Origin: JAICKM01 sp050998805 | GTDB lineage: Bacteria; Chloroflexota; Chloroflexia; QHBQ01; JAICKM01 | NCBI GenBank assembly: GCA_050998805.1 | Contig: JBPCPV010000041.1 | Location: forward strand, 1-64,000 | DNA: 64,000 bases | Direction of reading: 5' to 3' | Shown: one piece after another, positions 46,895 to 55,426 of the stretch | How the letters are laid out: every line of letters begins with the position of its first letter | How positions within the stretch are numbered: the stretch's first letter is position 1 | The notes under the pieces: model-generated | Database searches by the model: none | Told to the model about the DNA's origin: nothing | Seen by the model: only the letters and a program-made list of their open reading frames with translations | Made by a program: the position numbers and the translations under genes

Positions 46895-49800
46895 TTGGAA
46901 TCCACGATCAATCGCCGCCCCGCACTCCGCCAGTCGGTCCTCGACAGGGCGGTTGACCTATCGCGAGTGGACTGGGGCGTTCTGTTTTTCGGGCTGCTGA
47001 TGGTCGCCGTGGTCGCAACACGCTTCTACGACCTCGGCACCCGCGCGATGCACCATGACGAGTCGATCCACGCATACTACTCGTACCAGTTCCTGAACGG
47101 CAATCCCTGGAAATACGACCCGGCGTACCACGGGCCGTTCCTGTACCACATGGTCGCACTCGGTTTCTTCCTATTCGGGACGAGTGACGCGACAGCGCGG
47201 ATAATGCCGGCCATCTTCGGGGTGATCTTGGTCGGCATGTGCTGGATGATGCGGGCCTACATCGGGCGGCTGGGCGCGATCGCGGCGGCGGTGCTGGTGA
47301 CGTTCTCGCCGAGCATCATGTACTACTCGCGCTCTCTGCGCCACGACATGTTCGCTCTCGTCGGCACCTTCATGCTCTTCCTGGCGATCCTCGGCTTCAT
47401 ACGGACTCACCGGGGCAAATATCTCTTCCTGGGCGCGGTCGGCCTCGGTATCGGGGTGACGAGCCATGAGCTGATCTACATAAACGTCGGTATCTTCGTG
47501 CTCTTCTTGGCGATAGCCTGGGCCGTGACCACTTTCCTCGGCGCGCCCGGCGATCGCGACAAGCGGCTCGACGTGGAACCGGTGACAAGCGCGCTGCGGG
47601 CACTCGTCGCGCAGCGCTGGGCTGCGCTCGGCGCGTTCGGCGTGCTTGTGGCGATCTACGTCGTGTTCTACACCAACCTGATGACCGATCCGAGCGGCCT
47701 TAGTGGGCTAGTCCAGGGTATCGGGTACTGGCTCGGCCAGCACGGGGTAGCGCGCGGCGACCAGCCGGTTTGGTACTACGCACTTCTGCTCGGCCCGGTC
47801 TACGAGCCGCTGGTGCTGATCGTGGGCACTGCCTTCCTGATCGCGCTCGGCGTGCGGACGGCGCAGGGCACGGTAGGCTTCCCCACCGACCTCCCGCTGG
47901 AGGACTACCCCGACCGGATCGACGACCGGCGCCCGGCAGGCAAAGCACCCAGCAACTACTTGCGCGGCATGGCAGCCGTGAGCAGCGGAGTTGATGAGTA
48001 CGACCTCGGCCTGCCGTCGGGGGCGGTTATGGCGGGCTTCACCGTCGCGTTCCTGGCGTTCTGGGGCTTCGGCGCGCTGGTCGCCTATTCGTTGGCCGGG
48101 GAGAAGATGCCCTGGCTGCTGATGCAGATCGCCTTCCCGTTCGCGCTACTGGCGGGGGCGGGCATCGGGCGGCTTCTTGGGCGCACCGATTGGGGCACCG
48201 TCTTCCGCGAAGGCGGGCTACTGCTCGGCGCGCTCGTGATCCTGATCCTGTTCGCGATCCAGGCGTTCTTTGGCGCGTTCGGAGACACCAGCCAGCAGGG
48301 AACGACCGGCCAGCAGGCGGTGCTCAAGATGATCATCCTCGGCGCGATAGTGGTGCTGATGATCGGCGGGATCGTCTGGCAGGGGATGAACCTCGGCACG
48401 CGCAGAGCCTTACGGGTCGGCGCGCTGACACTGATTCTGCTGCTCTTCGCCTATGAGGTCCGCAGCTCGTTCGTGGCCTCGTTCCGCAACGGCGATATAC
48501 CCCGCGAGGCTCTGATCTACACGCAGACCTCGCCTGAGGTGCCGGAAGTCTCTCAGCGGGTGGAGAGGTTGGGGCGCGACCTGACCGACTTCACGAGCCG
48601 CACGACCGGAGACCCGACCGGCGGCCACGGCATGGACATCGCGCTCGATGCAGGCGACCCGCAGTGGCCGTTCAACTGGTACTTCCGGGATCAGCAGAAA
48701 CTGGTGCGCTACAACAAAGACACGCTCTCGGCGATAGCGCCGTCCACGCCGATCATTATCGCCAGCGTGGACACGCAGCAAAACGCGGCCTTCCAGGCGA
48801 TCGTGAAGGGCAAGTACCTGGAGGAGCATTACAAGCTCCGCCAGTGGTTCCCTGAACCTGACTACAAGGTCGGCACCTACCCAGGAACCTTCTTCAGCCA
48901 GCTCATAGACCCGCGCAACTGGAGCGTGAACAGCAGGGCCGGCCGGTATCTGCTTTATCGCGACCCGTCGCCGGAGACGCTCGGCTCGACCGACTTCTAC
49001 CTCTATACACGCAACGACCTGGTGAGCCAGGTAGGGTCTCCGGTTGGCAGCGCGCCCAGCCCGACCACGCCGAACCCCCCAGCCAACCCTCCGCCCAACC
49101 CAAGCGGCACAACCTACGGCATGTTCGACCTGCCGCCACAGGGCAACGCCAACGGCCAGTTCAACCAGCCGCGCAGCATCGCCATCGCCCCCGACGGCAG
49201 CTACTATGTGGTGGACACCTCGAACTTCCGCGTGCAGAAGTTCGACAAGACCGGCAAGTTCGTGATGACTTTCGGCAGCCAGGGCGGCGGCGACGGGCAG
49301 TTCGGCGTGCTGACGATCAACACCCAGATCGCGGGCACCGGCCCCGGCGGGATCGCTGTAGATAAGTCGGGCAACGTTTACGTGGCCGATACCTGGAACC
49401 ACCGAGTGGAGAAGTTCGACTCTAGCGGCAAGTTCATCAAAACCTGGGGGTCGTTCCTCGACCTGAACCCGCCTGCGCCTGCGGCGGGGCAACCCGCGCC
49501 CACGGCAGCGCCGGTGCCGTCAGACGCGAACGTGCGATTCTACGGGCCGCGGGATGTGGTGGTCGGCAGCGACGGCTCGGTTTATGTGAGCGACACGGGC
49601 AACAAGCGGGTTCTGGTCTTCGATGGGGACGGCAACCCGAAGCTACAGATCGGCGACGGTGCAGGCCCGAACGCCGGCGCATCGAACGGCCCCAGCCAGC
49701 TCAATGAGCCGATGGGCCTTGCGCTCGACGCTTCGGACAACCTTTACATCACCGACACCTTCAACCAGCGGATCAACGTCTTCGACAAGACCGGCAAACC

Positions 49801-50074
49801 GTTGCGCCGGTGGTCACTGGACGGCTGGACGCGCGACGCGCCCTTCCTGGAGCCTCACGTCGCGCTCGACGGGGCAGGCAACGTCTACGTCACCGACCCC
49901 GCCAAGCAGACTGTCTACAAGTTCGACAACAACGGCAAGTTGCTGGGCAACAAGAACGCTTCGAGCAACGTCACGCTGATCCGGCCCACCGGCCTCGCGG
50001 TCACGAAAGACGGCGCAATCTTCGTGGTGGACACGGAGAAGAACGGGGTGGTGCAGCTCGGGCGCATCCCGTAA
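46895..50074 (+). CDS. Agl23-like GT-C membrane protein fused to a C-terminal NHL beta-propeller
   Basis: 1059 residues. TTG start with AAGGAG 8 nt upstream. The membrane half is a paralogue of the previous gene: HHDESIHAYYSYQFL with the metal-type Asp-Glu, then GPFLYHMVALGFFLFG, and later REALIYTQTSPEVPEVSQRV and RDPSPETLGSTDFYLYTRNDL. A Pro/Asn linker (about 722-741) leads to five or six NHL blades (QPRSIAIAPDGSYYVVDTSN, GGIAVDKSGNVYVADTWNHR, NEPMGLALDASDNLYITDT, HVALDGAGNVYVTDP). The propeller would lie outside the membrane and could bind glycan or protein. Confidence 0.82.
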   Translation: MESTINRRPALRQSVLDRAVDLSRVDWGVLFFGLLMVAVVATRFYDLGTRAMHHDESIHAYYSYQFLNGNPWKYDPAYHGPFLYHMVALGFFLFGTSDATARIMPAIFGVILVGMCWMMRAYIGRLGAIAAAVLVTFSPSIMYYSRSLRHDMFALVGTFMLFLAILGFIRTHRGKYLFLGAVGLGIGVTSHELIYINVGIFVLFLAIAWAVTTFLGAPGDRDKRLDVEPVTSALRALVAQRWAALGAFGVLVAIYVVFYTNLMTDPSGLSGLVQGIGYWLGQHGVARGDQPVWYYALLLGPVYEPLVLIVGTAFLIALGVRTAQGTVGFPTDLPLEDYPDRIDDRRPAGKAPSNYLRGMAAVSSGVDEYDLGLPSGAVMAGFTVAFLAFWGFGALVAYSLAGEKMPWLLMQIAFPFALLAGAGIGRLLGRTDWGTVFREGGLLLGALVILILFAIQAFFGAFGDTSQQGTTGQQAVLKMIILGAIVVLMIGGIVWQGMNLGTRRALRVGALTLILLLFAYEVRSSFVASFRNGDIPREALIYTQTSPEVPEVSQRVERLGRDLTDFTSRTTGDPTGGHGMDIALDAGDPQWPFNWYFRDQQKLVRYNKDTLSAIAPSTPIIIASVDTQQNAAFQAIVKGKYLEEHYKLRQWFPEPDYKVGTYPGTFFSQLIDPRNWSVNSRAGRYLLYRDPSPETLGSTDFYLYTRNDLVSQVGSPVGSAPSPTTPNPPANPPPNPSGTTYGMFDLPPQGNANGQFNQPRSIAIAPDGSYYVVDTSNFRVQKFDKTGKFVMTFGSQGGGDGQFGVLTINTQIAGTGPGGIAVDKSGNVYVADTWNHRVEKFDSSGKFIKTWGSFLDLNPPAPAAGQPAPTAAPVPSDANVRFYGPRDVVVGSDGSVYVSDTGNKRVLVFDGDGNPKLQIGDGAGPNAGASNGPSQLNEPMGLALDASDNLYITDTFNQRINVFDKTGKPLRRWSLDGWTRDAPFLEPHVALDGAGNVYVTDPAKQTVYKFDNNGKLLGNKNASSNVTLIRPTGLAVTKDGAIFVVDTEKNGVVQLGRIP

Positions 50075-50163
50075 GCTGTAATATTTCTACAGCTCATACG
50101 TCGTAATAGGTGAGATACGCATGAGACGACAAAACGCCGCATGAGAACTCCTTTCCTGAAGAG

Positions 50164-50204
50164 CAGAAATCCCTCGCCTGGGCTGGCGGGGGGTTTCTGT
50201 TTTC
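50164..50204 (+). terminator. Rho-independent terminator 1
   Basis: CAGAAATCCCTCGCC pairs with GGCGGGGGGTTTCTG (some G-T pairing), followed by TTTT. Lies 90 nt after the NHL-fusion stop. Confidence 0.75.
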
Positions 50205-50300
50205 GGCCTGTTTTCGGTCTGTAATATTTCGCCGGTGCCGCACGTCGTAATAAGTGAGAGAGAATGATTAGCGTCGCATGAGAACTCCTTTCCTGAAGAG

Positions 50301-50341
50301 CAGAAATCCCTCGCCTGGGCCGGCGGGGGATTTCTGTTTTT
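50301..50341 (+). terminator. Rho-independent terminator 2
   Basis: CAGAAATCCC (50301-50310) pairs with GGGATTTCTG (50327-50336), inner CGCC with GGCG, followed by TTTTT. A duplicate of terminator 1; its T-run overlaps the -35 of the next promoter. Confidence 0.85.
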
Positions 50342-50368
50342 GCCAAACGGGGGCACCTGGGGTATAAT
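50340..50368 (+). promoter_or_regulatory. Promoter of the EF-G paralogue
   Basis: TTGCCA (50340-50345), 17-nt spacer, TATAAT (50363-50368). Leader of about 80 nt; GAGGAG precedes the ATG at 50457. Confidence 0.8.
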
Positions 50369-50456
50369 GCATCCGAGATTCCCGGATTCCCATCTTGGCC
50401 GGAGACGGCCTACATGAAATGCCGATATGCTACGGTAGAAGAGGAGTCATCCCACA

Positions 50457-52571
50457 ATGAAAGTCTATAGAACCGAAGATATACGCAACCTGGGTGTGTT
50501 TTCTCACGGGGGCGCGGGCAAGACCTCGCTCGTCGAGGCGATGCTGTTCAACGCGAAGGCGACGACGCGCCTGGGCCGGGTGGAGGACGGCAACACGGTC
50601 GCCGACTTCGATCCCGACGAAGCAAAGCGCCATATGTCGCTACAGCTCGCGCTCGCGCCGCTCGAATGGCAGGACCACAAGATCAACATCATTGACACCC
50701 CGGGCTATGCCGAGTTCATCGGTGAGATCAAGGCGGCGATGCGCGTCACGGACAGCGCGCTGATCGTGCTTGATGCCGTCGGCGGGGTGGAGGTCGGGGC
50801 CGAGCAAGCCTGGCTGCTGGCGAACGAGGCCGGTGTCGGCGCGCGGATTCTGTTCGTAAACCGGATGGACCGCGAGAACGCCGACTTCTTGAAGGCGGTC
50901 TGGCGCGCGCGCGAACTCTTCGGCAAGGGCGTCACCCCACTACAGTTGCCGATAGGCAGCGAGCAGAGCCTTCGCGGCGTGGTGGACCTGCTGCACGGCA
51001 AGGCGTACACCTATAAGGCCCTGGGCGGCGACGGCACCTGGACCGAAGGCCCGATCCCGGCGGACCTCGCAAGCACGGTAGATAGTTTCCGCAGCGAACT
51101 GATCGAGCGGGCAGCCGAAACCGACGACGACCTGACGCTGAAGTACCTCGAGGGCGAGGAGTTGACCGAGGACGAGATCATACAGGGGGTCCACAACGGC
51201 ATCAAGACGGGGCAGATCATCCCGGCGCTCTGCGGCTCGGCCACCGGCAACATCGGCATCAGCCAACTGCTCGATGCCGTCGTGACCTACATGCCCTCAC
51301 CGGCAGAGGTCGGGGAGGTGAAAGTCACCCGGCCGGGCAGCGCGGAGACGACCGAGGTCGCGCCTGCGGTGAGCAGCCCCCTGACCGTGCTGGTTTTCAA
51401 GACGCAGGTGGACCGCTACGGCACACTCAGCCTCTTCCGAGTATACAGCGGCACGCTTCATTCGGACAGCACGGTGCATAACTGCACGAAGAACAAAGAC
51501 GAGAGGATCGGCCAACTGCTTATGCTCAAAGGCAAGGAGCAGCAGCCTGTGAGTGAGGTGCCGGCCGGCGACATCGGCGCGGTAGCCAAGCTGGCGGACA
51601 CTGCGGCGGGCGACTCGCTGGCGGCGGTCGGCCAGCCGTACTTGCTGGCGGGGATCGCGTTTCCGTCGCCTGTCTTCCAGGCGGCGATCACCCCGCACAC
51701 CAAGAGTGACATGGACAAGCTCGGCCCCGCGCTCTCCCAGCTCGTGGCCGAAGACCCGACGCTGCGCTCCAGCAAGGACACTGTGACAGGCGAGATGATC
51801 CTGTCGGGGATGGGCGAGAATCATGTGCAGATAGCCGCAGACCGGATGCAGCGCAAGAGCGGCGTCACGGTGGATGTCGGGCTGCCGCATATCCCGTATC
51901 GGGAGACGATCAAGCACAAGGTGCCGCACTCGCTTCACCGGCACAAGAAGCAGACCGGCGGCCACGGCCAGTTCGCGGAAGTGGTGATCGAGCTTGAGCC
52001 GATCCCCGAAGGCGAGTTCGAGTTCGGCGAGCGCGTCGTCGGCGGTTCCGTGCCGAAGAACTTCATCCCGGCCGTCGAGAAGGGGATTCGAGAGGCTCTG
52101 TCCGACGGCATACTCGCTGGCTACCCGGTAGTCAACATCCGCGCCACGCTCCTGGACGGCAAGTTCCACGCGGTCGATTCGAGCGAAATGGCGTTCAAGA
52201 TCGCGTCGGCGGCGGCCTTTAAGGAGGGGGCGCAGCAGGGCGGTCCCGTGCTGCTCGAGCCTATCTATACACTGCATGTGCGGGTGCCCGACCGCTTCAG
52301 CGGCGACATCATGAGCGACATGAACAGCAAGCGCGCCCGCGTGCTCGGCATGACGCCGGAGGGCGACGGCTACACCGTGATCGAGGCGCAGGCCCCGCTC
52401 GCCGAGGTGCAACGCTACGTGAGCGACCTGCGGGCGCTGACGCAGGGGCGGGGCACCTTTTCGATGGAGTTCTCGAACTACGAAGAAGTGCCCGCACACA
52501 TCGCGCCGGGCCTAGTAGAGGCCGCGCACGCGGCCCATGCCGCGAAGGCCGATGCGACGCACCACGGCTGA
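50457..52571 (+). CDS. EF-G-like GTPase (EF-G2 type), catalytic His replaced
   Basis: 704 residues with all five EF-G domains. G1 is SHGGAGKTS (16-24) instead of AHIDAGKTT. Switch II reads DTPGYAEF with Tyr84 where canonical EF-G has the GTP-activating His. G4 is NRMD (135-138). Domain IV begins near RKSGVTVDVGLPHIPYRET; the C-terminus has MNSKRARVLGMTPEGDGYTVI. These features define the EF-G-like paralogue group present beside true fusA in several phyla; it may act in recycling, stress or not in elongation at all. It is monocistronic between two terminators. Confidence 0.88.
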   Translation: MKVYRTEDIRNLGVFSHGGAGKTSLVEAMLFNAKATTRLGRVEDGNTVADFDPDEAKRHMSLQLALAPLEWQDHKINIIDTPGYAEFIGEIKAAMRVTDSALIVLDAVGGVEVGAEQAWLLANEAGVGARILFVNRMDRENADFLKAVWRARELFGKGVTPLQLPIGSEQSLRGVVDLLHGKAYTYKALGGDGTWTEGPIPADLASTVDSFRSELIERAAETDDDLTLKYLEGEELTEDEIIQGVHNGIKTGQIIPALCGSATGNIGISQLLDAVVTYMPSPAEVGEVKVTRPGSAETTEVAPAVSSPLTVLVFKTQVDRYGTLSLFRVYSGTLHSDSTVHNCTKNKDERIGQLLMLKGKEQQPVSEVPAGDIGAVAKLADTAAGDSLAAVGQPYLLAGIAFPSPVFQAAITPHTKSDMDKLGPALSQLVAEDPTLRSSKDTVTGEMILSGMGENHVQIAADRMQRKSGVTVDVGLPHIPYRETIKHKVPHSLHRHKKQTGGHGQFAEVVIELEPIPEGEFEFGERVVGGSVPKNFIPAVEKGIREALSDGILAGYPVVNIRATLLDGKFHAVDSSEMAFKIASAAAFKEGAQQGGPVLLEPIYTLHVRVPDRFSGDIMSDMNSKRARVLGMTPEGDGYTVIEAQAPLAEVQRYVSDLRALTQGRGTFSMEFSNYEEVPAHIAPGLVEAAHAAHAAKADATHHG

Positions 52572-52611
52572 CGATCAGCCTCCGGCTCGTCGCCGGTCAA
52601 CACGCTAGTTT

Positions 52612-52643
52612 GGACCGCCCATCACGCTTGGATGGGCGGCTCC
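52612..52643 (+). terminator. Rho-independent terminator after the EF-G paralogue
   Basis: CCGCCCATC (52615-52623), loop ACGCTTG, GATGGGCGG (52631-52639), extended by GGA/TCC and followed by ATTTT. Confidence 0.8.
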
Positions 52644-52721
52644 ATTTTCGGCGCATAGTACTTTTGTCCTATCTTTGACGATCTTTTGGCGAAAAGCGGC
52701 TGCTTTAAGGGATCATCGTGG

Positions 52722-52727
52722 TATACT
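52722..52727 (+). promoter_or_regulatory. Possible -10 element of the SLH protein gene
   Basis: TATACT at 52722-52727 without a good -35 box. The following leader (about 70 nt) can fold CAGCCCC against GGGGC near the AAAGGGG ribosome site. Confidence 0.4.
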
Positions 52728-52804
52728 TGGCGGGTAGGGTGGATCTCAGCCCCAATGCCGTGCGAGGTCCGGCCTGATGTGAAGTCGGGGAAAGGGGCGC
52801 AATA

Positions 52805-54484
52805 ATGGACCGCAACCGCAAACGGATCGTCGGGGCCGCCGCGTTCCTGCTGCTGATCGGGTTGGGGGTGGCCGCGTCGGAGCTTTCAGCTTTCAGCTTT
52901 CAGCTTTCAGCACAGGCTAAGGCGCAGGGTCTGCCACCGCCGCTCCCCACTGGGCTGCCGAGCGTGACGCCGTGCCTCATGTCGTTCAGCGACGTGCATC
53001 CGGCGGATTACTTCTACGTGCCGGTTCTATACCTGGCCTGCAATAACGTGGTGAGCGGCTACTCCGATGGCACGTTCAGGCCGTACAACTACACGACCCG
53101 CTCACAGATGGTCAAGATAACCGTCCTGGGATTCAAGATAGCGATTACCACACCGGCAGGCGGGGCCTACAGCTTCACCGACGTGCCGAGAAGCAACAAC
53201 TTCTTCGCGCTGATCGAGGCGGCGCACTCGCAGAATATCGTGAGCGGGTACACCTGCGGCGGCCCGAACGAGCCGTGCGACAGCCTGAACCGCCCCTACT
53301 TCCGACCCTATGCCGATGTCACGCGGGGGCAGCTATCGAAGATCGCGGTGATCGCTGCGGGCTGGGCGCAGATCGCTCCGCCGATACCGACCTTCAGCGA
53401 CGTGCCGGTGGGCAGCCCCTTCTACAGCGTAATCGAAACTGCTCTCTGCCACGGGGTGATCAGCGGCTACAACGACGGCACATTCAGACCTGCCAACGAC
53501 GCCACGCGCGGCCAGATAGCCAAGATCGTCTTCCTCGCAGTCACCGCCGGCCGAGCTTGCGCCATCCCGACGCCGCCGGCCATAGCCACAGCCACCCCCA
53601 CCGCGGTTGCCGGCGGCCCCTGCCCGATCTACCCCGCCGACAATATCTGGAACCGGAATATTGCGGCGCTACCGACGTACACTCTCTCGGCTGCTTACGT
53701 CGCGTCTATCGGCATAAGTGCCCCGGTCCACCCCGACTTCGGCTCCGGCCTCTACAACGGAGGGCCCATCGGCATCCCGTTCACGACGGTGACGGCGGGG
53801 CAGGCGTTCGTGCCGATCCATTTCACGGCATACGGCAGCGAGAGCGACCCCGGCCCTTATCCGATCCCGACCGACGCGCCGATCGAGGGCGGGCCGAACA
53901 GCAGCGGCGACCGGCATGTGCTCGTGGTAGACCAGGGCAACTGCACGCTCTATGAGATGTACCGCTCATTCCCGAACTCCGACGGCAGCTGGAACGCCGA
54001 CGCGGGCGCGCTCTGGAACCTCAACTCGGACGCGCTCCGCCCCGCCGGTTGGACATCGGCGGACGCGGCCGGCCTGGCGGTCCTGCCGGGGCTGGTGCGC
54101 TACGACGAGGTGGCATCCGGGGTGATCCGCCACGCGCTCCGGTTCACCGCGCCGCAAACCCAACAGGCATATCTCTGGCCGGCGCGGCACGAAGCCGGAA
54201 GCTCGACCGACCCAACCCTGCCGCCGATGGGCCTGCGGCTGCGACTCAAGGCGAATGTGGACCTCACCGGCTTCCCAGCTGAGGACAAGGTGATCTTGCA
54301 GGCGCTCAAAGACTACGGCATGTTCCTGGCAGACAACGGCAGTCCGTGGTTCATCAGCGGCGCGCCCGACGAACGCTGGGACAACGATACCATACAGCAG
54401 CTGGTCAACATCAACGGCTCGGACTTCGAGGCGGTAGACGAATCGGGGCTTATGATCGACCCGAACTCGGGGCGGAGCAGGTAG
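52805..54484 (+). CDS. Surface protein with three SLH domains and an uncharacterised C-terminal domain
   Basis: 559 residues. Signal peptide/anchor at about 7-27. Residues 26-36 (ELSAFSFQLSA) are encoded by AGCTTTC heptads. Three S-layer homology domains follow: FSDVHPADYFYVPVLYLA...GTFRPYNYTTRSQM (about 59-103), FTDVPRSNNFFALIEAAH (about 122-178) and FSDVPVGSPFYSVIETAL...GTFRPANDATRGQI (about 198-240). These bind secondary cell-wall polymer. The C-terminal about 285 residues (from CPIYPADNIWNRNI, with DRHVLVVDQGNCTLYEM and the end DNGSPWFISGAPDERWD) look like a secreted enzyme-like domain also seen in other actinobacterial and Chloroflexota exoproteins, but I cannot name it. Confidence 0.82.
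   Translation: MDRNRKRIVGAAAFLLLIGLGVAASELSAFSFQLSAQAKAQGLPPPLPTGLPSVTPCLMSFSDVHPADYFYVPVLYLACNNVVSGYSDGTFRPYNYTTRSQMVKITVLGFKIAITTPAGGAYSFTDVPRSNNFFALIEAAHSQNIVSGYTCGGPNEPCDSLNRPYFRPYADVTRGQLSKIAVIAAGWAQIAPPIPTFSDVPVGSPFYSVIETALCHGVISGYNDGTFRPANDATRGQIAKIVFLAVTAGRACAIPTPPAIATATPTAVAGGPCPIYPADNIWNRNIAALPTYTLSAAYVASIGISAPVHPDFGSGLYNGGPIGIPFTTVTAGQAFVPIHFTAYGSESDPGPYPIPTDAPIEGGPNSSGDRHVLVVDQGNCTLYEMYRSFPNSDGSWNADAGALWNLNSDALRPAGWTSADAAGLAVLPGLVRYDEVASGVIRHALRFTAPQTQQAYLWPARHEAGSSTDPTLPPMGLRLRLKANVDLTGFPAEDKVILQALKDYGMFLADNGSPWFISGAPDERWDNDTIQQLVNINGSDFEAVDESGLMIDPNSGRSR
52881..52911 (+). repeat. AGCTTTC heptad tract at the 5' end of the SLH protein gene
   Basis: Four perfect AGCTTTC units (28 nt) then AGCAC, at codons 26-36, directly after the signal sequence. 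Confidence 0.95.
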
Positions 54485-54490
54485 CCGCAG

Positions 54491-55426
54491 CTACTCGATC
54501 GGCCGGGCGCGGGGCGTGAGCAGAGGCCAGGAGCGGTGCATCTGGTACTTGGCCTTTAGCTCCAAGTAGGCGACGATTTCGAGCGCCAGCCAGAGCGAGC
54601 CGACCATGTAGGCCCCGCCGACATCCGACGGCCAGTGCTCGCCCATGTAGACGCGCGAGGGGCCGATCAGCAGGATCAGTATTGCCAGCAGGCTCAGGAT
54701 CGCGTTGCGCCAGAGGCCGTGGCGCAGGTGGGTGAAGAAGATATAGAACAAGAAGCCGTAGAATGTGACGTAGTGGACGACATGCCCGCTGGGGAAGCTG
54801 TTTTCGCTGAGGCTGTTGGTCACGCGGACGAGATCCTTTGACGGCCGGGGACGGCCCACCGTCTCTTTGACCACGATAGTCACGGCGTCGCCGCTCCAGG
54901 TGGCGGCGGTGAAGGCACCCTCCATGCGGAAGCCGGCGGCCCACATGAGCGTGCTGAACGTGAGGCGGCTGATCACGCTCGGCCACTGCCAGCCAAGCTC
55001 GCTCACGGCGTGCATGAGTATGTTGAACGCCTTGTCCTGCCCGCCTCTTTGTATAATCCGCGCGATACCCACGTCGCCCGGCAGCGTGCTGTAACGTTTG
55101 GCGAGAGCCGAAAGAAAGGCCGCGAGCATCAGCATGATTGCGAAGGCCGCAGCGAAGCGCCGCCCCTGGTAGACCGCCTTGCGTGGGGAGACGGTCGCCG
55201 CCTGGCCGACCTGTGCGATCTTGGCCTGGACCTGGTGCGCCGCCTGCGTCGTCGCCTGCACAGCCGTAGCCGTCGCCTGCACCGCCTGCGCGGTCGCCTG
55301 CCCGGCGGCGGCTGCGGCATCGGCTATCGGTGTCGGAGGCGGCGCAGCGTCCTCAGCGTGGGGCGTAGAGGCACCGTCACCGTCGGGCGACAGGATCGGC
55401 TCTGTCGGGCCGGGCTGCGCGCTCAC
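54491..55426 (-). CDS. PAP2-family membrane phosphatase with Ala/Gln-rich N-terminal coil
   Basis: 311 residues. All three PAP2 motifs are intact: KETVGRPRP (187-195), PSGH (212-215) and SRVYMGEHWPSD (257-268). Substrates may be phosphatidic acid or undecaprenyl diphosphate. Residues 35-78 are a low-complexity Ala/Gln helix (ATAQAVQATATAVQATTQAA), probably an amphipathic coil. The GTG start overlaps the upstream nucleotidyltransferase stop (GTGA), so both belong to one envelope-glycan unit. Confidence 0.9.
   Translation of the reverse strand: MSAQPGPTEPILSPDGDGASTPHAEDAAPPPTPIADAAAAAGQATAQAVQATATAVQATTQAAHQVQAKIAQVGQAATVSPRKAVYQGRRFAAAFAIMLMLAAFLSALAKRYSTLPGDVGIARIIQRGGQDKAFNILMHAVSELGWQWPSVISRLTFSTLMWAAGFRMEGAFTAATWSGDAVTIVVKETVGRPRPSKDLVRVTNSLSENSFPSGHVVHYVTFYGFLFYIFFTHLRHGLWRNAILSLLAILILLIGPSRVYMGEHWPSDVGGAYMVGSLWLALEIVAYLELKAKYQMHRSWPLLTPRARPIE

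Larger units (their letters stand above)
50076..50345 (+). repeat. Tandem duplication (period about 143 nt) carrying two terminators
   Basis: Copy 1 begins CTGTAATATTT at 50076 and copy 2 at 50219. Shared blocks are ACGTCGTAATA, GCATGAGAACTCCTTTCCTG and the terminator hairpin. Middle parts have diverged. Confidence 0.85.

Noticed and set aside
49915..50346. Minus-strand frame with AGGAAAGGAG before ATG in both copies of the terminator duplication
   Set aside because: One copy stops after three codons (ATGCGACGCTAA) and the other reads back through the NHL gene; the string is part of the repeat, not a conserved gene.
52740..52804. Riboswitch in the SLH gene leader
   Set aside because: A CCCC/GGGG pairing is possible near the ribosome site, but no known aptamer consensus could be matched.
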